64,000 nucleotides of DNA from Metaphire vulgaris. Its lineage: Eukaryota; Annelida; Clitellata; Crassiclitellata; Megascolecidae. The stretch covers positions 11,601,113 to 11,665,112 of the forward strand of contig CM030865.1 in assembly GCA_018105865.1 (NCBI GenBank). The letters are read 5' to 3'. Position numbers and translations under genes: made by a program. A model generated the notes under the pieces. The model saw nothing but the letters and a program-made list of their open reading frames with translations. It was not told the DNA's origin and searched no databases. Of this stretch, positions 1 to 10,005 are shown one piece after another. Every line of letters starts with the position of its first letter. Positions within the stretch are counted from its first letter, which is position 1.

Positions 1-46
<46 letters not shown>

Positions 47-66
47 CAGCAGTAGTAGCAGTAGTA
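1..66. repeat. (GTA)n microsatellite
   Basis: Near-perfect GTA trinucleotide array at the left edge, with a few GCA interruptions at its right end. It lies in an intron of the NADH dehydrogenase gene. Confidence 0.95.
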
Positions 67-119
67 ACCCTATTAAAAGCTTTCATCATTGTCTTAATCA
101 CTGAAGCTTGAGCACTGAC

Positions 120-1875
120 CAGTAACAGAGGATTTCACCAAATGAAAGCGATCGCGTTGTTTGATCTTCTTCTCCGCAAACAATCGCAGTCGTTCGTCAA
201 ATGATCCAAGGATCTGCTGTGACTCGACCAGCGTCACGTTCACCTGCTTGTCCTGACCTCGATACAAACGTGACACGTCCTACAAACAAACACGTAATAA
301 TGTATTGCATTGTATACTGGACTATTTATAATGTATCCTCGTTTATAACATATGGCAATGTACGGTCCCGTGTGACATGTTAGCGTACCGTTCGAATTGT
401 ATTGTATTGTATACTGGACTATTTATATAGTGCCGTAAACATGGCATAACCAAAAACAAGGGTGCTTTACAGGGGGTGTATGACTCCCTAAACAGATGAC
501 TTTTCAGTCTGTTTTTGAGGATCTTCCTAATTTCAGGTGGGATGTTATTCCACTGGAGTGGTCTGCTACTGAGACTTAGATCCCCCCTCCTGATGTGCCA
601 TCAGCTGATGCCCTGGGCATTATGATAGTGGCACCATAGAAGTCTGATTGATTGATTGATATAACCTACCAAATTTTACAGATCCACTAGGTACACTATA
701 ATGAAGTTTTACTGTATGTACTTAGTGTGAGTCTATAGCTGAAAAACCAACTATTAGAATAGAGGCTTAATTTGATAAATACTTGTTCCACAAAATCATA
801 GAGTTCTGCCCCGAATTCTATGCCCGTCGGTCCACCGCCAACGATGACCATATGCAGGAGGCGCTGCTTTTCCTTCTCCGCAATTCCCGGCGCCAGCGCC
901 AGCTCAAAGTTGCTGAGGATACGGTTGCGAATCTTGCGGGCGTCCGACACCTCCTAAGAAAAAGACAAAACAAGACGTCATCTCAAAAACGACTGAAACA
1001 AACATACAGGAAACAGTAACATGATAAGAGCCAATGCTGGCCAAATAGAGCCATGGAAATTTCCAGACAGTGTAGATGCCCTTGAGGATAGCCATACAGA
1101 GTCTGCAAACGTTCCTGGGCCTTTACAGGTAAGGGCCCTTGAGGGTAAGGGCCCTTGAGGGTAAGGGCCCTTGAGGGTAAGGGCCCTTGAGGTTAGACAT
1201 TTAGAGCCTTGGAAATTTCCAGGGCCCCATGAGGGAAAGTGAACTTTATGAGTCCCTAAATCATGTAAATAACACTGTTTTATTAACTAGTCTTAATACA
1301 GGGTGGTGCAAAAAAAAAACGGACTAGTCACATGTAGGTTTGCATTTAATATAGTCCATTTTTTGCACCACCCTGTATATTACCTAATTTGTCTAATGAA
1401 ATGCTTGAAAATGGGCCCTGCTTAATGCTCAATTAATCAACATGAGCAGGAATGGTCCAACTGTGACCAATTGGCCCCCGAGGTCAACAATTTCCAAGCC
1501 CCCCCACAATAATCAGCAACGTCCAGGGTCCACATTATGTAGCCCCATATGCCCCTGGATAATATTATAATAAACAGCTGATAAACGAAAGTCTCAGATA
1601 AACTATAGTTATAAACTGTCAAGCAAAACAATTGTTTTATATTTCCCAATGCGAAAATTAATGCTATAAGCATATTCAGCATCGAAGCTACTTTAATCAG
1701 TCCTCATGTAACATCTGATTCCTCCTGGAAGCGCCCTATTGGGCAACCTAGAAATTAGGTGTGGATCGATTAGTTCTGACAGGGCAACAACACATCCCTC
1801 CCCCTCTCCCCAGAGACACACCATTCACAGAGGACACAGTACTGAGAAAAACACAATTATTATTATTATTATTAA

Positions 1876-1918
<43 letters not shown>

Positions 1919-3479
1919 ACGATTTATATAGCACTGTAACATAGTTAAAAACCAAAATCAAAAGCGCTTTGACAATGCTGACATGTCAACAATAGAAAGA
2001 ACATGAATTAACTAACATCTACCACAAAGTTGTTATCAACAACATCATGCACCTGTCAACAAACCCTGCATAACATCTCCTTGCAGTTTCAACAGTCCTC
2101 AAGAAGTGACCATATCTGGGTTCAACAGTACACACACATACAGTCATACACACATATTCTAAAAATTATCAAGGTTCGTTTGAATGAATCTTTAATACTT
2201 GTATGAACCCAAGCACCTTCAAAAAGTATGCGTTTTCAGGAACGCCAGGAACGCCGAATGTATTGCTCAGCGCCCCGACACCAATGACGAGTTTATCGTA
2301 CTTGATTGCGTATTTAACGTCTGGATTGAGAGAGTTCTCGCAGAAAACTTGTCTTGTATCAAAGTCAACACTATCGGCATAAGCTAAATGGAAATGGTGA
2401 GATTGTCGAAATCCAACATTGCGAACGGGTTCAATAATAGACCTGCAATAAATAAATAAATAAATAAATAAATATACTCTTATACAGTCTATATACTTTT
2501 TTCATAAGTCCTTCTCGAACTAAGTACCAAGGGCCCCAAAAATATATATATACAAAGAGAGAGACAGACAGAGACACACAGAGAGAAAGACAGAGGCACT
2601 GATAGAGAAAAATATAGATGCACAGAGACAGTGAGAGAGAAAGAGAGTCAAAAACAGAGACAAAGAGCAAGACAGAGAAACAGAGAGCAAGACAGAGACA
2701 CAGAGACAACAGACAGAGGGGGAGCAAAATAATGCGTAATCAATATGACTGAATACATTTCAATAGATTACCGGTACATTATTTTGTACAACAGTTCAAA
2801 CAGTGGTCAAATATGGGTTGATGCATGCTATTAAAAATGAAATTTGCTCAAATTTTTTTGGTAAAAATGACAATGCAAAGAAGGTCTGGAGAAACCAAAG
2901 GTTGACTACCGTAATATTTACTATTTTATCAGCAGCTGTAACACAAACAACCCAATTACTAAAACAGAATAAATGGTTAATTCCAATATAATTAAGGGAC
3001 TCAAATTCAAGTAAAAAAATCAACAAGAACACATGGGCAAAATTTAAATGATACAAATTAAAGAGAAATGAAAATCATTGCAAAATGCTTTGGAAAATTG
3101 TACACAAAATAACTGCAGTGTAAGAAATAGAATATCTTAACAACACCTGACAGTGTATCTTAATATGTAATGCTTGAATATAGCTGCAGCAATTGTGTAT
3201 GACGGGGTATAGTGAAGTTGTGGTAATGGCCTCTTGCAATTGGAGAGTAGCGGGTTCGAATCTGACCCTAGTCAGCCACAGCATAGTGACATTGGACAAG
3301 TTGTTCACCCTTAATTGTCTGTGAAGAAGGCACCGGGAAACCACATCACTCATCTCATCATAATTGCCATCATCATCATCATCATCATTCATCATCATCA
3401 TCAGCATCATCATAATCATCACCATCATCATCATCATCATCATCATTCATCATCATCACCACCGCCATCATCATCAACA

Positions 3480-3520
<41 letters not shown>

Positions 3521-3837
3521 TGCCATCGCCATTTGAAAATCAACAATGGGGTCGATTCTTTGCATAGAAGAGTCTGATTCGCCGACCTGAACTCCAAGGT
3601 TCCAACCGTGGTGCTGGCAAGAAGCGGAGTAAAGAGGAAATGGTTCCGAGGACTTATCACGACAACGTCGTACAGCGATTTCTTAATGTTCTTGAGAACC
3701 GAGTAGCTGCTCCAACCCGTGCCGAGTATAACGAGACACGGGCGCGTCGAAGGCGCCGAGCCGGCAAAACGAACGCGGTGATGAAAACTCAATGTCCTCA
3801 ATGCCGAAAATACTCTGCCAACATAAAGGATGGACAT
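120..3837 (-). CDS. Alternative (type II) NADH dehydrogenase, mitochondrial; 5' four exons, partial
   Basis: Single-polypeptide, non-proton-pumping NADH:ubiquinone oxidoreductase of the mitochondrial inner membrane (NDH-2/NDI1 family). Exons, 5' to 3' on the minus strand: 3837-3587, 2442-2217, 953-783, 279-120; phases close exactly and the gene continues past the left edge (about 269 residues seen). The N-terminus is basic and Arg-rich without acidic residues, as in a mitochondrial presequence. FAD-binding motif GTGW at residues ~39-42, then the family signatures [12 protein letters not shown] and SIIEPVR spanning exons 1-2, [10 protein letters not shown] and the GVPGV region in exon 2, and a second Rossmann motif GGGPTG at ~198-203 in exon 3 for NADH. 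The start at 3837 is preferred; an in-frame ATG at 3888 is possible. Introns hold a SINE, a mariner-like MITE, a 16-bp minisatellite and AAAT/TTA arrays. Family assignment is firm; symbol withheld because animal naming varies. Confidence 0.93.
295..713. repeat. Decayed pogo/Tigger-like MITE and LINE-tail remnants
   Basis: Intron sequence between NADH dehydrogenase exons. Pieces resemble the better-preserved pogo-like MITEs at 29.6 and 32.7 kb: an internal CAATGTACGGTCCCGTGTGA segment near 355-375, and a terminal AAGTTTTACTGTA near 700-713. Around 595-660 lies a worn 'GTGGCACCATAGAAGTCTGATTGATTGATTGAT' type tail, matching the LINE 3' tail family elsewhere in the window. Confidence 0.5.
1131..1193. 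repeat. 16-bp tandem repeat (about four units)
   Basis: Unit AAGGGCCCTTGAGGGT repeated almost perfectly about four times in an NADH dehydrogenase intron; each unit contains the palindrome AAGGGCCCTT. Confidence 0.9.
1297..1377. mobile_element. Mariner-like palindromic MITE, ~80 bp
   Basis: TA-flanked palindrome. The left arm TACAGGGTGGTGCAAAAAA and right arm TTTTTTGCACCACCCTGTA are inverted copies around a short centre. Four more copies occur at 30.6, 31.8, 60.3 and 63.65 kb. TA target sites and TIR style suggest Tc1/mariner; no transposase is inside. Confidence 0.85.
1855..1935. repeat. (TTA)n microsatellite next to a LINE-tail motif
   Basis: TTA/ATT array directly followed by CAGGACGATTTATATAGCACTG, a form of the TATAGCGC 3'-tail motif described in the findings. 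Intronic. Confidence 0.8.
2452..2725. repeat. (AAAT)n and purine-rich (GA)n-type tracts
   Basis: An AAAT array just upstream of NADH dehydrogenase exon 2 is followed by a long degenerate GACAGAGA-type purine tract. Low-complexity translations of it are not genes. Confidence 0.8.
3199..3350 (+). mobile_element. tRNA-derived SINE, copy 1
   Basis: Contains a B-box-like GGTTCGAATC (3252-3261) with an upstream tRNA-like segment, then a unique body (TTGGACAAGTTGTTCACCC). It ends in an ATC microsatellite at 3361-3530. Related copies lie at 9628-9770 (plus) and 34190-34400 (minus), and all three share the order B box, body, trinucleotide tail. Confidence 0.75.
3361..3530. repeat. (ATC)n microsatellite
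   Basis: Long imperfect CAT/ATC array forming the tail of the SINE. It ends about 57 bases before the donor of NADH dehydrogenase exon 1. Confidence 0.95.
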
Positions 3838-3946
3838 CTTACCTACAGCAAAAAGCAAAGACCATCTTCTAAATTCACAGTTGCATGACATTTCATAGCA
3901 TTCCTTTTGGTGACATAAGCTCAATTCCCTCATCATCATGGTCACC

Positions 3947-4125
3947 CAGTGGCGGCTCCACCGGGGGGCCAGGAGTGGCCTGTGCCCCCTATTGAGTGCC
4001 TGCCCCCCAGTTGGGACCCTATACTTAATGCTACATACATTAAACAACAAATGGTTGGCCCCTCCCATGATTAGAAGTTGTCACCCCAACACCCCCCCAC
4101 TTGCCAAATCCTAGAGCCGCCACTG
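3947..4125. mobile_element. hAT-like MITE (CAGTGGCGGCTCC family), copy 1
   Basis: Terminal inverted repeats CAGTGGCGGCTCCACC and GAGCCGCCACTG. An exact 8-bp target duplication TGGTCACC flanks it (3939-3946 and 4126-4133). GC-rich interior with C runs; no ORF. Sister copies with their own exact 8-bp duplications are at 10841 and 52138. Confidence 0.92.
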
Positions 4126-4133
4126 TGGTCACC

Positions 4134-6844
4134 TACATAAATGGAATAACCCACATTCTCAACGAATGTTCTATCTTATGTCCAGTTGCATCTGTAGCCT
4201 GCTTCTTCTCGTATTATGCTTTAGTATGACAATTTAAAATGTTCAACCCAAATTTATGTCACAGTCAAAAATTTACTTGAAAAAGAAGATAAGCAACACT
4301 TAACTTGGTACTTGGTTGATCACATTACGGGCTTTGCCCTTCGATCAACCGTTTTTTCTCTCAACACCTGTTTCACATCTAATTAAGTTTGCAGTGGTAA
4401 TACTTTATCAAATTATTACTGCTTAATCTGAATTTCAATTGTCTTATACACCTATAATCTACTTAATATGAGACTACCTAATAGAAGTCAATAGACTTCT
4501 TTTATACGTCTAACAGTTGTTACTTGCTGCCAAAGTGTCTATGTATGATGCTGAGAAGAAGAAAATAAACTGATTCTGATTCTAACCAGGGTCGGCGCTG
4601 GGTTTTGTTGGCTGGGTGGGTCTGATGCAATCTACACAACTAGGACCCGGCTCAGACTACCCCTCGCCCCCCCCCCCCATCAAAACTTCTCTGTGGATTT
4701 GCACGATTTGCTCGGGTGTCCCTGCCCGAGGCTGGTTGGGTCTGGACCTGCGGACCCACCCCTTAGCGCCACCCCTGATTCTAACTGACATCAAAACTAA
4801 GTGAGACCAAACACAGCTAAATTTTGCATTACCCGTAATTGACCTTAGAATGAATAGTGATTCCAGCTTTCAATGCCACATAAAAGGATGTTAGTGTTGC
4901 TCTTTAATAGACAAGAAAACTGAATATCCACTTACTTACTCAAGTCCACATTTCAAATTTGGTGACAAAACAAAGGAGATTTCATCATAATCAGATTAAT
5001 CATATCCTATGCATTTCCTGATCACTTATAATTAATAGAAGCACTTGGTTGGGTCTACGGCCTGTCCCAATCAATTATATATTTCTCTCAAAAGAGAAGT
5101 CAATTATATCCTATTCTCTGCTATAATGGAGCTAGTTACAAAGAGACCTTGCCTTACTTTGCACACAATTATGGTGCCACGAGGCGCCATATAAGTCCCT
5201 TAGTCTCTGGGTTGAAATATAAGTGGCGCTATATAAGACTGCCTAAGTCCCTATAATATATTACATAAAATAACACCTTTCTGAAAGCGTTATATTAGTT
5301 CACTAGATTTTACGTTACTTGTAAATAAAAATACAATTACAAAAGTCCAGAATCCAGAACAGATTCAAAAGGAAGAACTTTTTACTGAAACTACCGTAAT
5401 TTACGTTCGAAAACACACATAAAGTACAACAGACGCTTATCTCGCACGGATTTTTCAAAATTTAAAGTTCATTTCACAAAATTACAACAGATTGCATGCT
5501 TTTACCCTTGCTTTTACCTTTTAAATGGCCTCTGCGACTGCGGATGGTCGGTTTTATGATGCGCTTTCATTTAATATATTGGCCATTTCCAACAGCTGAG
5601 CTCTGAACAAGGGGAACGATTATTGATGTGAACGAGTTAAATAACAAAGCAGATATTCAAAGTAGAGATGCTGTCGTTTTATTAAGTAACAAAAGTAGGC
5701 ACTTTCAAAATTATAGGATCTCTATCTAGTATTCTGGAATCTAGATAGATAACGCATAGACTTTAATATTATATTATGTATTATAATAAATCTATGGGAT
5801 AACGTCGAGCAAACCAGTACCGCCATCTAGCGAATAGAAAGACGACAGAAATTTGTTATAAGCCTTAAGAGGTGTCCAGTAGGAATGGGCAAGTTATTAG
5901 TTCAGTGCCTCATGGCTCAGTGATTGGGCCACTGCTTTTTCATATGTATGGAAATGATGAAAAGGACAATAGTGAGTCGAGACAAAGAGATAATCGTAAA
6001 ACCATATGTCATTAGTAAGGCCCCATCTAGAATACTGTGTTCAGGCATGAAATCCATTCTTGAGAAAAAGATATAGAGCTTTTACAAAAAGTGCAAACAC
6101 AACAAAGATGGTCAATGACTCAATGGATGCCATAATTTAAGCTACGAAAAAGACTTTAATATTTTAGATTGACAACATTAGCGAGGAAGAGAGTGAGTGA
6201 GTGAGAGATTTGATAGAAACATACAAAATCCACAAATGCAACAAATTGTTTGAACAGTGGGTGGGACCAAAAAGAATTTTTTATGCAAGGGCTGTGGACA
6301 AATGAAACAGTTTGGACGAGGTGGGAGTGACAGTTGAAACAGTAAACGGATTCAAAGGCTATCCCAATAAACTAGATTATTGAATGTGGACTGTGGAGAG
6401 TTACTAGTGGTTTTAACACAGGCTTGGACCTACTTAGCCTCCTAAACCACTTTAAATCAAATTACAGTATAATAATAATCATCATCATCATCATCGTTAT
6501 AAATCAGCACATGCAGAAAGAAGGCATACCCCCTCGTTGGGGTGCTGGCATTCAATAGGGGTACGGGCCCCGCTGTGAAGCCGTCTCTGGGGCCAACTGG
6601 TTTTCATAAACACCGGGCTAGAGTTCCTTAGAATGAGGACACTAAATCAGTGCCACAGTAACCAGGATTCCGGAATAAGCCCATGGGTCCCAACTGGGGG
6701 AGGCATTCAATAGGGGGGGCACAGACCTCCCCCATGGAGCCACCACTGGCAATAGCTTTCAGCTTTGAGTAGAGTCACAGGAAATTGAAACAATAATAAT
6801 AACAACAATCAAAGTCACAGAGAAGAACACAAGTACATCTTTTG
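4134..6844. other. Intergenic region, no gene seen
   Basis: Between the NADH dehydrogenase start and the cytochrome b5 3' end. Near 4560-4585 is an AATAAACTGATTCTGATTCT run of the kind that ends CR1/L2-type LINEs. Worn 'TGGCGCTATATAAG' tail near 5224-5242, a GAGT repeat near 6190, an ATC tract near 6478-6495, and decayed hAT-MITE interior sequence at 6530-6745. No convincing exon on either strand. Confidence 0.6.
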
Positions 6845-6850
6845 TTTATT
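6845..6850 (-). terminator. Candidate polyadenylation signal of cytochrome b5
   Basis: AATAAA on the minus strand about 500 nt past the cytochrome b5 stop codon. It is the best canonical hexamer seen in this stretch. Confidence 0.4.
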
Positions 6851-7355
6851 AAACTCTAAACATTACAGAAAGCAGGTTTGTGCAAGTGGGACTGCAACAA
6901 TTACCAGTAATCAATTGCTAACATAATCAATTATTAAATTAAACTGAGGAATAACCTGGACATAATGAGGCCTAAAAATTGTATACACTGTATTTCAAAT
7001 AGGATAAATAGGAACTGAAAAATGACACAATGAGGCCTAAAATTTGTATATTTCAAATAAGATACCTGGTAAATAGGAACTTAAAATGACACAACAAGGC
7101 CTAAAAATTGTCTATTTCAAACAAGATAAATAGGAACTGAAAAATGAAAGCACAACGTTCAATGTAAATATCCCTGAAATCAAATTAGAAAGTTTCCTGA
7201 TTTAAATGTCAAACAACTCAGAATAGTAAACAAATTAAAAAGATGCAATATCCGTGGATGTAATTCCTGTAATGACGCGTTTGATTAATTACTCGTTTAG
7301 GAGAAGACAGAGACATTCATAGAATATATTTGATTTCTTTTAACAACGTTTCCAA

Positions 7356-8634
7356 TCACAGTGGAATGTTCCCCGATACGTAGAGCGCAAGTGTGCCGAC
7401 GATTAGAACAGCAACGCCAACTGGAATGGCCCAAGAAGCCGATGAACTGCGCCAGCAGAGAAAGAAATGAGATAAAGACAAAGTAAGAAATTTAAAAAAA
7501 AATTATCAGCAGGGTTTAATCTAGGCCGTGTTTCCGGAGGGTAAAATTGCCCTTCCCTCCCCCCGGAAATTTCAAATACCCCAGGAAATTTTGGCATACT
7601 ACATCAACTAACTGCAGCCCCCTAGCAGAATTCCCCCCAGCTTTGTCAGTTTTCCCCCGGCTTTGTTAGCCCCCCCAGTCCAGGAGTCTAGATTAAACAC
7701 CGATTATCAGCAATTTCAGTTTCACAAGCTGAACCACTCTACAGTTATTTCTATCTTAAAATCTGTTTCGAGTTGTTGTAATAACCAAAATAATTTGAGC
7801 CATTAGCTTGAAAACAATATACATGTACACCGGGTGTGCAAGTCCGTAATGAAAAGAGTGCTAAGAGAAATTTGCATTACATTCATTGATGATTTGTTGC
7901 TACTTGCATAGAAAAGCTTTCTTTAAAAATAGCAATGATCCTTAAAAGGCCTTGGTCCTTGCCTTAAGGACTCCTTAAGGACAACTAACAAGCCCTTGGT
8001 TCTTGTCCTGGCCTTGAGAGTTGAGTCATTGGTACATGTCCTGGCCTTGAGGGTTGAGTCCTTGGTCCTTTTTCAGGCCTTGAGGGTTGAGTCCTTGCTC
8101 TTTGTTCTGGCCCTGAGGGTTGAGCCCTTGGCTTGTTCTTGGCTTGGACCATAAAACACTGCAGTACATTTCAGCCGTTTAGAACACACACAATGGAAAT
8201 CGTCAGAGGTCATTTAAAATCAAGGTTAAAGTGCATATGCCATATTTGCTTACTGGAAACTTAGGTTACTTTTAGCCTGGTTGCCTAACAACGGGGATCA
8301 TGTGATGTTCCAGAAGGTTCCACAGAGAAGAAGAGGCAGTCTTCCTCATCAAAACAGTTCTTACACTTAGAAAACCGCTCTTCTGAAGAATATTCTGCTT
8401 GCCTGCAACATCTGCTCCAGTCTGGGTTATTTCCAGGATTATCAATTTGGGGGTGGGCATCAATAAATTCTGGGGTCCCCTGCCAAAAGAAGTCTCACAA
8501 GCAAAAAGGTAATCCCATAGCTGAGATGGAAGGTGGTGTTGGGTGGGGGTGTTGATCTCAAATGGGGGGGGTGGGTGTTGGGGGATGTAAAAATATCCCT
8601 GGTTCCAGTGGAATGCATAATTTCTCATAGCAGC

Positions 8635-8670
<36 letters not shown>

Positions 8671-9795
8671 TGATTTTAAGTGGTTTAGGAGGCTAAGTAA
8701 GCCTGCGTGAAAACCACTGAATGAGGGACTCAACCCTCATGCACCCACATAGGGCTAGAATGACTGACTCTGTTGGAAACACTGGTGTGTCTAAGATGCA
8801 ACTCCAAGCTTCCTTATTAACGAATGGCTGACTGTGTTGAAAGACTACGATGCAAAATAACAATGTTTCATTCCTTGCATTAACCCCTTAACCGTGTATT
8901 TAACTGTAACTCAATGTAAAATGGATGGATATATCCCGGATCCCCAGTTAAGGGGTTAAATTAATACAGTTTAGCTAATATGACAAGACAGGCTTTTAAG
9001 GCCTTGCTCAATTTTTCAGTTAAGTCCTCGGTCCTTGTCCTGGCCCTGAGAGGGTTGAGTCCTTGTTAACATCTCTGAAAAATAGTCACTGGTACTCTGG
9101 TTCTAAGGTCAATTAAATAGAACAAAACGTCTTTTTAGTTAACACAAAATCAATGGAAAGCACGAATGCAAAGCAATTTTCACGAAATGAAAGACAAAAA
9201 CCATGCGTAACTTTTGTGTCCAAATGGGCAAGAGTCTCACAATGCCAACCAATGAGAAAGGGTCTCACAAAGCCAACCAACGGGTAAGGGTCTCACAATG
9301 TCAACCAATGGGAAATGGTCTCACAATGTCAACCAATGAGAAATGGTCTCACAATGTCAACCAAAGGGAAGGTCTCACAAAGCCAAACAACGGGTAAGAG
9401 TCTCACAATGTTAACCAATGGGAAATGGTCTCACAATGTCAAGTTGGCTAACAATCCTTCTGAGAGACATTTTATAAATTCTTCATTATATTCAACTCTG
9501 TCAAACTTCAAGATGGATTCTATATAAAACTGACCTTGCAGCATCAGTTGAATATGGTACACCCTATAAATAAAACAATTATAAATGGTATTTAAATAAA
9601 ATAGACCAGAAGACTAAATCACTAAATACAGGGGTGCGGTGAAGTGGCAGTAGGATATTTGACATGCAACTGGAGGGTAGCGGGTTCAAATCTGACCCTA
9701 GCCACTGTATAGCGACCTTGGAAAAGTTGTTAACCCCTGTGAATGACTATATGCAATAACTACCATGAAATCATGAAATAATGATGATGATGATG

Positions 9796-9843
<48 letters not shown>

Positions 9844-9951
9844 GATAATAATAATACATTAACATTATTACTACACTTTTTGCTGAGACATGCGGTCATG
9901 AAGTAATTAGGGCATGACCAACTTTCCGGCCAGGTTTGCACCCTGTCAGAG

Positions 9952-10005
<54 letters not shown>

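Noticed and set aside
9203..9527. Regular repeats resembling a CRISPR array or a repeat protein
   Set aside because: Head-to-tail units with no unique spacers in a eukaryotic intron; the open frame follows from unit length. It is a minisatellite.
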